DNA of 64,000 nt, from positions 1 through 64,000 of the forward strand of contig JAKFYE010000035.1 in the NCBI GenBank assembly GCA_021731045.1, given 5' to 3'. Made by a program: the position numbers and the translations under genes. Source of the DNA: Bdellovibrionales bacterium. GTDB taxonomy: Bacteria > Bdellovibrionota > Bdellovibrionia > Bdellovibrionales > JAKFYE01. Shown piece after piece: positions 8,006 to 16,217 of the stretch (position 1 is its first letter; each line of letters begins with the position of its first letter). The notes beneath the pieces were generated by a model that ran no database searches, had not been told where the DNA came from, and saw only the letters and a list, made by a program, of their open reading frames with translations.

Positions 8006-9166
8006 CTAAACTTTTCGAAGGAGTTCGAATTTAACTTCAAGGCCGCCCGTAGTTGTCGAGATCGGCACAGACGAATTTTTAACCCATTCGTAGTGACCCC
8101 GAGTGACAAGACCGCGAACTTCTGAGGGGCAAAGAATTCCGATCGCTTTAGGCTGATACACATCAATCAATGTATCGATAACCGATTGGTAGTACTTCGA
8201 AACTCCACCCGAAATTTCTATACGTTTACCAAAGGGCGGATTCACAAGTATGAGGGTGTCCTGAATATCAGACTTTGTAGCAGCGAAGAGATCTTGCTTT
8301 TGTATTTCAATCTCAAAATTAATTTTCTTCTTTAAGATGGCAAGATTCTCGCGGGTCGCCTCTAGAGAGTCCTCATCTTGGTCGAAGCCGTATACTTTTA
8401 ATTGAGTAGACTTTAAGTCGTACAATTTGTAGGTCGGCAAGATCTTCGCAAAACACGGAAAATTTTGAAATGCAAAAGTACGTGTGCGCGTGGCTATATT
8501 AAAACCAATAAACTCCGTCAAAAAAGTTCCTGATCCACACATCGGATCCAAAATATAAGAACTCTCTCCGATTGATTTTAACGATGCATACACAAAGGCC
8601 GAAGCTAAAGTTTCGCGAAGGGGGGCCTCCACAGTTTTAGTTTTATATCCTCTCTGATAAAGAGGTTCACCAGACGTATCGATACTGAGTTGAACATGAT
8701 CATCCACAATACGTGCAAAAATAGTTTGTGGCACTTTTAACAAGGACTTTCTAAAAGGTTGATGCTCACGAGCGTCTCGAAGTGCGCTTAAAATGACATC
8801 TTCAATTTGATCCTTCATGCTCAGTCGCGAAGCGTGTGTTGAGCTTTCGACTTTAATTTCGTCTTCACGAAAAAATCGAGTCCATTCGAGACGACGCGTT
8901 TTTTCGTAGAGTTTAGGAACATCGCTCGCACGAAAGGATTCAAATCTCTGAAGAATTCGCGAGGGAATTTTTAAGTACGCATTTAAAAGCCATCCTTCGG
9001 CTTCAGCGCAATGAAGAGTTAAGCCTCCTTTTTCTACTTTTAAAGACGGCGTCGCTTGAAAAAGTCCGGCATAAACTTTTGAAAGTTTTGGCCATTTTTC
9101 TAAGAGTTCTTCGCGTGCGATAGATTCAAGGCCGGGGGTGATTATCAAAAAAAACTCAACTGACAT
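8006..9166 (-). CDS. RlmL-like THUMP-domain RNA guanine-N2 methyltransferase
   Basis: A 386-residue SAM-dependent RNA methyltransferase of the RlmL/TrmN/YpsC group. The N-terminal 160 residues contain a ferredoxin-like and THUMP module that binds RNA. The methyltransferase core starts with the SAM-binding motif LDPMCGSGTFLTE, continues with GFDQDEDSLEATRENL and ends with the catalytic NPPFGKR motif, typical of N2-guanine methylation. It is shorter than E. coli RlmL (no second RlmK domain), so it resembles the single-domain Gram-positive YpsC form. The most likely target is 23S rRNA, but tRNA is possible. It is probably monocistronic, with 30 bases to the next gene downstream. Confidence 0.85.
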   Translation of the reverse strand: MSVEFFLIITPGLESIAREELLEKWPKLSKVYAGLFQATPSLKVEKGGLTLHCAEAEGWLLNAYLKIPSRILQRFESFRASDVPKLYEKTRRLEWTRFFREDEIKVESSTHASRLSMKDQIEDVILSALRDAREHQPFRKSLLKVPQTIFARIVDDHVQLSIDTSGEPLYQRGYKTKTVEAPLRETLASAFVYASLKSIGESSYILDPMCGSGTFLTEFIGFNIATRTRTFAFQNFPCFAKILPTYKLYDLKSTQLKVYGFDQDEDSLEATRENLAILKKKINFEIEIQKQDLFAATKSDIQDTLILVNPPFGKRIEISGGVSKYYQSVIDTLIDVYQPKAIGILCPSEVRGLVTRGHYEWVKNSSVPISTTTGGLEVKFELLRKV

Positions 9167-9194
9167 GAAGCCTCAAATAAAAATAAATTTTTAA

Positions 9195-10028
9195 TTACTT
9201 GCCGAGATTTTTGGCATCGGACGCGCTAAACTGCAAGGCCAATTTAACCGTGATTCGCGTATTATCCGCAATTTTAGCGTATTCCGCGCCTGCAACCAGA
9301 AGAGGTAGTTTAATGACAAAGCCGCCGGCGTACATATTGACATCCTGTTGGATGCGCACTTCTTTTGAAACCGTATACGAAGAATCAAAAATACTAACTG
9401 AACCCGATCCTCTCAGCTGGCCATCTAGTTTTACGACTCCGGCGGATAGATAGGGTTCTATAAACGGTATGTTTTGAAAACTTAAGGTCGCATCTCCACC
9501 ATAAGTAAAACTTTGAAAACTAATTTCAATTGGAACTTCATTGATCGTTTGTGAATAATTGATTTTTCCGTCGCCGTAAAAGCCCCTAATTCTAAAAGCT
9601 AAGAAGCCGGTTGGTGAGAATATTTCTGTCGGTGTCCAAGCAAAAGCCCCGCTGTTGTTTTCAAGACTGGCCCCTTGGTAAGGATATTTTGGAAGTAATA
9701 AGTATTCTCCGCGAAATCCTCCTGGCAAATATAAAATCCCTATTGCACCGGCATGAGGAATATAGCCGTAGTTTTCTTGTACAATAGTGTTGATTCCCGG
9801 AGATTGTGTAAGCCCCGCAAGGGCTCCGATTTCGACTCCAAATCCCCGCAAGCCGCTGGCGGGCGAAACCGACGTGTGGACGAAGTTCGCCGAAAAATCG
9901 CGAACCACTGTTTCTGCGTTTTCTTGGCTTAAGTTTTCAAGGGTTGGAACGGCGGCTCGAGCATGATGAATTGCAAACAAAAATAAAAATCCCAGAAGCC
10001 AAATATCAAGTTTAAGGTGTTCGATCAT
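9195..10028 (-). CDS. Putative outer-membrane beta-barrel protein, function unknown
   Basis: A 277-residue exported protein with a signal peptide (hydrophobic segment about residues 8-21, cleavage near ARA-AVP at 26). The mature chain has alternating hydrophobic and polar residues and glycine-rich turns, with repeated strand-like segments such as GAIGILYLPGGFRGEYLLL and PFIEPYLSAGVVKLDGQL, which suggests a beta-barrel. It resembles DUF6588-type proteins but I am not certain. It ends without a terminal phenylalanine, unlike many barrels. It stands alone on the minus strand, upstream of the rlmL-like gene and divergent from thrS. Confidence 0.65.
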   Translation of the reverse strand: MIEHLKLDIWLLGFLFLFAIHHARAAVPTLENLSQENAETVVRDFSANFVHTSVSPASGLRGFGVEIGALAGLTQSPGINTIVQENYGYIPHAGAIGILYLPGGFRGEYLLLPKYPYQGASLENNSGAFAWTPTEIFSPTGFLAFRIRGFYGDGKINYSQTINEVPIEISFQSFTYGGDATLSFQNIPFIEPYLSAGVVKLDGQLRGSGSVSIFDSSYTVSKEVRIQQDVNMYAGGFVIKLPLLVAGAEYAKIADNTRITVKLALQFSASDAKNLGK

Positions 10029-10292
10029 GGTATTCCTAAGTAAAAGCCCGAGCCTCTTTAGTGTCGCAAATTCAATGCACTAAGACTAGAATCCACCTCA
10101 AAATTAGACCAAATAAGGACTCAGAACCTCTCCATTTGTTTAGGAAATTTAATAGGGATGGCACTTTTTGCCAGTCTTCGCATCACTTGTGAAAAGTACA
10201 GAGGCCTGACTTGACTTTAGTTAGACGATTATGACAACCTGAGCTTAATGATCCGTTTTTGCTCTATAACCACCATGCTTTCATAATCACAG

Positions 10293-12233
10293 ATGTCATC
10301 AGTACGGGTCTATCTTCCAGACAACTCCTATAAAGAATTTCCTGAATCACCAACGGTTTTGGATGTCGCCAAATCTATCGGTCCTCGATTAGCAAATGAT
10401 ACCGTAGCCGGCTTAGTCAATGGCCAACTCAGTGATTTGCGAACCCAACTCAAAGACGGCGATAAACTTAAAATCGTTACAATGAAAGACAAAGAAGCCA
10501 ATGAGGTCATTCGTCACTCGGCAGCTCACGTAATGGCTCAGGCCGTTCAAGAATTATGGCCAGAAGTTAAGGTCACAATAGGTCCGGTGATCGAGAGCGG
10601 ATTTTATTATGACTTTGATTCGCCTCGCACCTTTAGCCCTGAAGATTTAGAAAAAATTGAAAAGCAAATGAAGGATATCGTGAAGCGTGATCTTCCTATT
10701 GTGCGTGAAGATTGGAATGCGAGCAAAGCGGTTGAGACTTTTCAAAAGATGAATGAAAACTTTAAAGTCGAAATCATTACCGACCTTCGTGACAACAAGA
10801 GCGAAACTGTTTTTGGAGTTTACAAGCAAGGGGAGTGGTTTGATTTGTGTCGCGGCCCTCACGTGCAACGAACAGGTCAGATAAAAGCGGTTAAGGTGAT
10901 GTCTCTTGCTGGTTCTTATTGGCGAGGTGACGAAAAAAACAAACAGTTACAAAGAATTTATGCCACCGCGTTTTCAGATCAAAAAGATCTCGAGCATTAT
11001 TTGCTGATGCTTGAAGAAGCTAAAAAACGTGATCATCGAAAATTAGGTAAAGAATTGGGCCTTTACCACTTCAATCAACTGTCTCCGGGAAGTCCGTTTT
11101 TTACGGGTAAAGGATCGATTATTTATAATCAGCTCATAGAATATATTCGCGATTTGTATCCGAAGTATGGGTATCAAGAAGTGATCACGCCCATGCTTTA
11201 CGATGTGGATATGTACAAAACGTCGGGACACTACGAAAATTACGTCGATAACATGTTTTTTTCTGAAGCAGAAAATCGTACGTTTTCAATGAAGCCAATG
11301 AACTGTCCTGGTCATTGCGTGCTCTATTCGATGGAGCATCATTCGTATCGTGATTTACCTTTGCGAGTCGCGGACTTCGGAAGACTCCACAGATTCGAAC
11401 GCAGCGGAACCCTTCATGGGCTCACACGTGTACGCTCCATGTGCCAAGATGATGCTCATATTTTTTGTACCGAAGCGCAGATCGAATCTGAGTCTGAAAA
11501 ATTTATTGATTTATTAAATGAAGTTTACAGAACTCTCGGAATGGAAAAATACACGGTTAAGCTTGCGACACGCCCTGAAAAACGTGTGGGTTCAGATAAA
11601 GTGTGGGATATGTCTGAAAAAGCTTTGGCGGATGTCTTAACTAAAATGAAAATTCCGTTTGAATATTTGCCAGGTGAAGGCGCGTTTTACGGACCTAAAA
11701 TTGAATTTCACTTTTTCGATGCTCTTAACCGTGATTGGCAACTCGGAACTTTACAACTCGATTTTTCAATGCCCGAGCGTTTTGGTTTAAGATATATTGG
11801 CGAAGACAATTCGGATCACACTCCGGTTATGCTTCATCGCGCGATTTTAGGAACGCTTGAGCGGTTTATTGGAGTGTACATCGAACATACGGCGGGACAT
11901 TTGCCGGCATGGTTAACTCCGGTCCAAGTTCAAATTCTCAACGTAACGGATCGCCAGACAGAATACTGTAAAGATATTTTGGCACGTTTAGAAGCTGTGA
12001 AATTGCGCGCACATTACGATTCTCGCAATGAAAAACTCGGCTTTAAAATTCGCGAGGCCCAGCTACAAAAAATTCCGTACATGGTCATTATCGGAGACAA
12101 AGAAGTCGAAAATAAAACTGTGTCAGTTCGTCTTAGCAATGGATCTCAAAAGGAAGGCATTCCTCTTGAGACTTTTATAAATGCATTAACAGAAGAAGTT
12201 CGAGGACGAAAACTAAAGTCTTCATTTGTTTAA
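10293..12233 (+). CDS. thrS: Threonyl-tRNA synthetase
   Basis: A full-length class II synthetase of 646 residues. Domains in order: TGS (about 1-62), the editing second additional domain with the HxxxH motif (HSAAHVMAQAV near residue 73) and a CRGPHV zinc-site motif, the catalytic core with motif 1 and MKPMNCPGHC (zinc ligand Cys), motif 2 (FERSGTLHGLTRVR), motif 3 (GTLERFIGVYIEH), and a C-terminal anticodon-binding domain. It charges tRNA-Thr and clears Ser-tRNA-Thr. It heads the thrS-infC-rpmI-rplT cluster common in bacteria; infC begins 20 bases after its stop. I see no clear thrS operator in the 264-base leader. Confidence 0.97.
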   Translation: MSSVRVYLPDNSYKEFPESPTVLDVAKSIGPRLANDTVAGLVNGQLSDLRTQLKDGDKLKIVTMKDKEANEVIRHSAAHVMAQAVQELWPEVKVTIGPVIESGFYYDFDSPRTFSPEDLEKIEKQMKDIVKRDLPIVREDWNASKAVETFQKMNENFKVEIITDLRDNKSETVFGVYKQGEWFDLCRGPHVQRTGQIKAVKVMSLAGSYWRGDEKNKQLQRIYATAFSDQKDLEHYLLMLEEAKKRDHRKLGKELGLYHFNQLSPGSPFFTGKGSIIYNQLIEYIRDLYPKYGYQEVITPMLYDVDMYKTSGHYENYVDNMFFSEAENRTFSMKPMNCPGHCVLYSMEHHSYRDLPLRVADFGRLHRFERSGTLHGLTRVRSMCQDDAHIFCTEAQIESESEKFIDLLNEVYRTLGMEKYTVKLATRPEKRVGSDKVWDMSEKALADVLTKMKIPFEYLPGEGAFYGPKIEFHFFDALNRDWQLGTLQLDFSMPERFGLRYIGEDNSDHTPVMLHRAILGTLERFIGVYIEHTAGHLPAWLTPVQVQILNVTDRQTEYCKDILARLEAVKLRAHYDSRNEKLGFKIREAQLQKIPYMVIIGDKEVENKTVSVRLSNGSQKEGIPLETFINALTEEVRGRKLKSSFV

Positions 12234-12241
12234 CTATTCCC

Positions 12242-12256
12242 AAGGAGGAATTTATC
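12242..12256 (+). promoter_or_regulatory. infC: Ribosome-binding site and ATC start codon of infC
   Basis: AAGGAGG at 12242-12248 is followed after five bases by ATC (12254-12256), in frame with the whole IF3 reading frame. No ATG, GTG or TTG exists in that frame near the Shine-Dalgarno; the first standard codon is a TTG at 12320, inside the conserved IF3 domain. Confidence 0.8.
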
Positions 12257-12874
12257 TCTCAGCCAACAAAAGAAAAAGGATTACGAGTCAATTTACAAAT
12301 CCGCGCGCCACAAATTCGTTTGATCGATGAGGAAGGCAAAATGGTCGGAGTGATGGCTCCCCAAGAAGCTCTTCGTATAGCAGAAGGTAAAGGACTCGAC
12401 TTGATCGAGATCGCACCTGAAGCTAAGCCACCAACGTGTAAAATCATGGATTTTGGCAAATACAAATACGAACAAAAAAAGAAGGCGCAGGAAGCTCGTA
12501 AAAACCAAACCGTCATTGTGGTTAAAGAGATTCAACTTCGCCCTCGCACAGAACAGCACGATCTTGACGTAAAACTTAGGGCCGCGCGTCGATTCCTAGA
12601 GGACGGGTCTAAAGCTAAATTCAATATGCGTTTTAAAGGTCGGGAAATGGCGCACCAAGAGCTTGGAATGAACATGCTTTTAAAAGTCATCGAGCTTTTT
12701 AAAGAGATTGCGATCGTCGAAGTTCCACCTAAGCGCGAAGGTAAGCAGATCTTTTTACAGCTGGCGCCGGAGCCTGTTTGGTTAAAGGCTATCCAAAAAG
12801 AGCAGAAAGAAAAGAAGAGCAGTCAAACTCAGATGACAACCGAAGAGGCCGAACAAGTCGCAGCCGCAGAATAA
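12254..12874 (+). CDS. infC: Translation initiation factor IF-3 with predicted ATC start
   Basis: A 206-residue IF3 when read from ATC at 12254. The N-domain contains GLRVNLQIRAPQIRLIDEEG and the linker segment PPTCKIMDFGKYKYEQ, followed by the C-domain (VKEIQLRPRTEQHDLDVKL and FNMRFKGREMAHQELG). Starting at TTG 12320 would delete about 22 conserved N-terminal residues and would lack a ribosome-binding site. IF3 rejects non-standard start codons, and E. coli infC (AUU) is autoregulated this way; an AUC start has been described for the Myxococcus IF3 gene dsg. The C-terminal acidic tail is family-typical. It lies between thrS and rpmI. Confidence 0.92.
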   Translation: MSQPTKEKGLRVNLQIRAPQIRLIDEEGKMVGVMAPQEALRIAEGKGLDLIEIAPEAKPPTCKIMDFGKYKYEQKKKAQEARKNQTVIVVKEIQLRPRTEQHDLDVKLRAARRFLEDGSKAKFNMRFKGREMAHQELGMNMLLKVIELFKEIAIVEVPPKREGKQIFLQLAPEPVWLKAIQKEQKEKKSSQTQMTTEEAEQVAAAE

Positions 12875-13202
12875 CATTCGATCTTCCAAACTATTAACTC
12901 TAAAGGCCTACTCCTCGTAGGCCTAAAAATAACAAGTAAATTCAATTCCTTAACGTTAAACCCTCGTGTCCTACGCACAAGATCTTTTGGGGACGGAGCC
13001 TAAGTTTGATAGGCTATTTAAGGCCTTTTTGAGTTCAAAATTTCCAACATAATCCTAGACTGGCGTGTTAATTTTCGATACTTCTAAGCGACTGAAAGAT
13101 AAATACTAGATTCTTTCGCTAACACTGCAGGAATACTGCAGAAAACTAAGGTTGGCTCCAAAAGAACATCTCACGATGTCGCCGCCTCAGAAGGGAAACA
13201 CA
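12875..13202 (+). other. infC-rpmI intergenic leader with two hairpins
   Basis: A 328-base stretch without a credible gene. It holds a perfect 8-bp hairpin (AGGCCTAC 12904-12911, GTAGGCCT 12917-12924) just after infC, without a T tract, and a second small hairpin (AGCCTA 12997-13002, TAGGCT 13010-13015) followed by AAGGCCTTTTT. The rest is the rpmI leader. In other bacteria L20 represses its own operon by binding the rpmI leader mRNA; such a site may exist here, but I cannot match a known L20 leader. A separate rpmI promoter is plausible but not clear. Confidence 0.45.
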
Positions 13203-13397
13203 ATGCCGAAGATGAAAACGCATTCTGGCGCCAAAAAGCGCTTCAAGAAGCTCTCCGGTGGAAAGGTTAAGCTTAAAAAAAGTAAGCGCCGCCACTGCCT
13301 CGAGAATAAGAACCACAAATCAAAACGTCACATGGCTAAAGGAGATTATGTTCACTCTGCGAACATGGATCAAATGGCCCGACTATTGGTATTTTAA
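13203..13397 (+). CDS. rpmI: 50S ribosomal protein L35
   Basis: A 64-residue basic protein starting MPKMKTHSGAKKRFKKL, the conserved L35 N-terminus, so the start is the ATG at 13203 (GAAGGGAA upstream) rather than the codon 51 bases earlier. The body is Lys/Arg-rich (KSKRRHCLENKNHKSKRHM). L35 is a late-assembly large-subunit protein. The next gene, rplT, starts 12 bases after the stop, giving the standard rpmI-rplT pair. Confidence 0.97.
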   Translation: MPKMKTHSGAKKRFKKLSGGKVKLKKSKRRHCLENKNHKSKRHMAKGDYVHSANMDQMARLLVF

Positions 13398-13409
13398 GAG
13401 AGGTATGAG

Positions 13410-13760
13410 ATGAGAGTAAAACGTGGTGTAAAAGCAAGAAGACGACGTAATAAAATTTTAAAACGAGCAAAAGGTTTCTACGCAGCCGGTAGTCGCTCAT
13501 TCACAATCGCGATTGAAAAAACAGATCGTGCATTAGTGTACGCGTATCGTGATCGTAAAGTTAAAAAGCGTGAAATCCGAAGCCTTTGGACAATACGAAT
13601 TAATGCAGCGGCACGAATGAACGGAACAACCTATTCTCGTTTGATCGGGGCTTTAGCGAAATCAGGAGTTATTCTTGATCGTAAATCATTGGCTGATATG
13701 GCCGTTCGTGACCCCGCTTCTTTTTCAAGTCTTTGTCAAAAAGTTGGGGCCAGCGCTTAA
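13410..13760 (+). CDS. rplT: 50S ribosomal protein L20
   Basis: A 116-residue protein beginning MRVKRGVKARRRRNKILK, the extended basic N-terminal helix of L20 that threads into 23S rRNA, followed by the globular C-domain (SLWTIRINAAARMNGTTYSRLI). Full length for the family. L20 is needed early in 50S assembly and is the usual autoregulator of this operon. A strong terminator starts 13 bases after its stop. Confidence 0.97.
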   Translation: MRVKRGVKARRRRNKILKRAKGFYAAGSRSFTIAIEKTDRALVYAYRDRKVKKREIRSLWTIRINAAARMNGTTYSRLIGALAKSGVILDRKSLADMAVRDPASFSSLCQKVGASA

Positions 13761-13772
13761 TCTTCCTTCCGA

Positions 13773-13811
13773 GTAAGACCGATCTCGTCGGTCTTACTTC
13801 TTAGTTTTTTT
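13773..13811 (+). terminator. Intrinsic terminator between rplT and the mevalonate operon
   Basis: AGTAAGACCGA (13773-13783) pairs perfectly with TCGGTCTTACT (13789-13799) around TCTCG, and a seven-T run ends at 13811. It stands only 2-3 bases before the GGAGG ribosome-binding site of the next gene. Confidence 0.88.
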
Positions 13812-13822
13812 ATGGAGGAGAC

Positions 13823-14872
13823 ATGCAAGACTCAACGTTATTTGAATCTCGAAAACGCGATCATATCGAGTTAGCTCTTCAAGAACAAAATCAAACCGCT
13901 GACGTAAGTCAGCTAGAATCTATCACGCTCGTTCACGAAGCTCTTCCAGATATTAACTTTCAAGATATTTCCATTGAAACAACTCTATTCGGCGAAAAGC
14001 AAAGCAAACCATTTTTTATAAGCTCTATGACGGCAGGGCACGCAGATGCGACGGCGCTAAATATGCGCTTGGCTCGTGTTTGCCAGGATTACCAATGGCC
14101 AATGGGCGTAGGCTCACAGAGACGGCAACTTTTTGATCACGAAGCCAGAAGAGAATGGCAAATGGTTCGTCGAGTGGCGCCAACAGCAATCCTTTTTGCA
14201 AATTTAGGTATTGCTCAAGTTATTTCGACATCAACAAAACTTGTACAAGAATTAGTAGATTCTCTCGAAGCGTCCGCAATGATTGTTCATTTGAATGCTT
14301 TGCAAGAATGCTTACAACCAGAAGGGACTCCACAGTTTGCAGGCGGATTAAAATCTATTGGCCGCTTAGTAAAAGAACTCGAATGCCCAGTCATTGTTAA
14401 AGAAACAGGATGCGGAATGAGTCTGGAAACAATGAAGCGTTTAAATGATATTGGTGTTCACGCTATTGATGTGAGCGGTTTAGGTGGAACTCATTGGGGA
14501 CGAATAGAAGGTCGTCGCGGTGAAATCGGAAAAAATAATAAAATATCTCAAGCCGCCCGAGTTTTTTCAAATTGGGGGATTTCATCAGTTGAATCTATTT
14601 TAAACTCGCAGAAATTAACCAGCAAATCTCGTCCTGATATCTGGGCAAGCGGGGGATTAAGGAGTGGTCTCGATACCGCCAAGTTTTTTGCTTTAGGCGC
14701 AAAAATGGCTGGTTTTGCAAAACCTGCATTGGAAAATGCTGTGAAAGGTGAAGAGGCTTTGACCGAGTGGATGTCGCTTATGGAATACGAACTTAAGATC
14801 GCAATGTTTTGTACCGGCAGCCAAAACCTAAACGAAATTAAAAATAAAGTGAGTCTCCATGCAAACCGATAA
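13823..14872 (+). CDS. fni: Isopentenyl-diphosphate delta-isomerase, type 2 (FMN-dependent)
   Basis: A 349-residue type 2 IPP isomerase, which interconverts IPP and DMAPP using reduced FMN. Family motifs are present: SRKRDHIELAL near the N-terminus, the FMN-binding stretch FISSMTAGH, GVGSQRR, ANLGIAQ, HLNALQE, VKETGCGMS, the glycine-rich DVSGLGGTHWGRIE and the phosphate-binding ASGGLRSGLD. GGAGG precedes the ATG by about five bases. It is the first gene of a five-gene mevalonate operon and overlaps the next gene by 14 bases. The enzyme is typical of mevalonate-pathway bacteria and archaea rather than of most MEP-pathway Proteobacteria. Confidence 0.95.
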   Translation: MQDSTLFESRKRDHIELALQEQNQTADVSQLESITLVHEALPDINFQDISIETTLFGEKQSKPFFISSMTAGHADATALNMRLARVCQDYQWPMGVGSQRRQLFDHEARREWQMVRRVAPTAILFANLGIAQVISTSTKLVQELVDSLEASAMIVHLNALQECLQPEGTPQFAGGLKSIGRLVKELECPVIVKETGCGMSLETMKRLNDIGVHAIDVSGLGGTHWGRIEGRRGEIGKNNKISQAARVFSNWGISSVESILNSQKLTSKSRPDIWASGGLRSGLDTAKFFALGAKMAGFAKPALENAVKGEEALTEWMSLMEYELKIAMFCTGSQNLNEIKNKVSLHANR

Positions 14873-16217
14873 TTTAAAATTTTCGAGCCAAGGGGAGTCG
14901 TCATTGTCTTTAGACGCTCAAGCTTTGACATCGGGGTTTTCTAAGTTATCAAAAGAAGAGCGCTACGCACGTCTCCATCAACTAGGTCTACTCACGACCG
15001 AAGATATTGAGTATTTGCAACTTGGTGGATTACAATCAACGGGACTCGCTGAACATTTTATTGAAAATGTGATCGGATACTTTCAACTCCCTCTTGGTGT
15101 TGCTATGAATTTTAATATCGATGGGCGGAATATCGTAATTCCGATGGCCGTAGAGGAAACATCCATCATCGCCGCTGCCAGTAAAACAGCTAAGTGGGTG
15201 CGTGAACAAGGACGTATTACGACACAAACTCTGGGAAATCTCATCATCGGCCAGATTCAGATTGCGCATACCCAAAACCCACAAGACGTCGTGATGCAAA
15301 TTGAGAAGAATAAAGCGAGTTTAATTTCAAGAGCGAATGAAATTGCAGCGGGCATAGTACGACGAGGTGGCGGTGTTCGCGATATTACGTGCCGAATTCT
15401 ACCGCGTACAGACTCCTCTGATCACATGGTGGTGTTGCACGTGTTGTGCGATCCATGCGATGCGATGGGTGCGAATATTATCAATCAAGTATGCGAAGCT
15501 TTAAAAAAGCCAATTGAAACCATGACGGGCGAATCGGTTCGTATGTGCATACTTTCGAACTTGGTTGATACACGTTTAACTCAAGCCCAAGTTGAAATTT
15601 TTGATATTGATCCTGAGCTAGGCTACGGAATCGAAGAAGCTTCAAAATTTGCAGAACTTGATCCTTATCGGGCCGCAACTAATAATAAAGGTGTACTCAA
15701 CGGAATTGATCCAATCGTGATTGCGACGGGCAATGATTGGCGTGCCGTTGAAGCGGGCATACATGCATATGCGGCTCGTGGAGGTTCATACTCTTCTATT
15801 ACGAAATGGCGTATGCGCGGGCCGATTTTAGTCGGAACTTTTGAAGCACCTATTATTGTGGGAACTGTCGGGGGCGTTACAAAGTTACACCCAACCGCTC
15901 AACTCTGTCTAAGAATGCTCAACGTAACGTCGGCAGAAGAACTAAGCCGGATTATGGCGGCTGTTGGCCTCGTACAAAATTTAGGAGCTTTAAAAGCACT
16001 TTCAACGGTAGGTGTTGTTCAGGGACACATGAAGTTACATTCTGCCAATTTAGCTTTAATGGCGGGTGCAGAAACAGATGAAATTGAAACCGTACAAAAA
16101 GAGTTAGAGCTTATTTTGCGAAAAACTCGTCGTGTTTCTTTATCTCATGCGGTTGAGGCACTCGAAAAACTTCGTCGACAAAAGGAATCTAAGCTTGGTC
16201 CTATCTGTACCCAGTAA
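14859..16217 (+). CDS. mvaA: Hydroxymethylglutaryl-CoA reductase, class II
   Basis: A 452-residue HMG-CoA reductase. Substrate and catalytic elements are visible: ENVIGYFQLPLGVA (the catalytic Glu of ENVIG), the Lys in NNKGVLNGID, the Asp of DAMGANIIN with catalytic-domain context, ATGNDWRAVEAG, and a C-terminal histidine (GHMKLHSANLALMAG). Lack of a membrane anchor and the ENVIG motif place it in soluble class II. It makes mevalonate from HMG-CoA; here the setting with kinases and a decarboxylase indicates the biosynthetic direction. It overlaps fni at its start and mvaK2 at its end. Confidence 0.95.
   Translation: MQTDNLKFSSQGESSLSLDAQALTSGFSKLSKEERYARLHQLGLLTTEDIEYLQLGGLQSTGLAEHFIENVIGYFQLPLGVAMNFNIDGRNIVIPMAVEETSIIAAASKTAKWVREQGRITTQTLGNLIIGQIQIAHTQNPQDVVMQIEKNKASLISRANEIAAGIVRRGGGVRDITCRILPRTDSSDHMVVLHVLCDPCDAMGANIINQVCEALKKPIETMTGESVRMCILSNLVDTRLTQAQVEIFDIDPELGYGIEEASKFAELDPYRAATNNKGVLNGIDPIVIATGNDWRAVEAGIHAYAARGGSYSSITKWRMRGPILVGTFEAPIIVGTVGGVTKLHPTAQLCLRMLNVTSAEELSRIMAAVGLVQNLGALKALSTVGVVQGHMKLHSANLALMAGAETDEIETVQKELELILRKTRRVSLSHAVEALEKLRRQKESKLGPICTQ

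Noticed and set aside
10029-10292. T-box or thrS operator-like leader.
   Set aside because: No T-box element or tRNA-like operator stem-loops could be recognised; the TTGACT at 10211 lacks a -10 at proper spacing.
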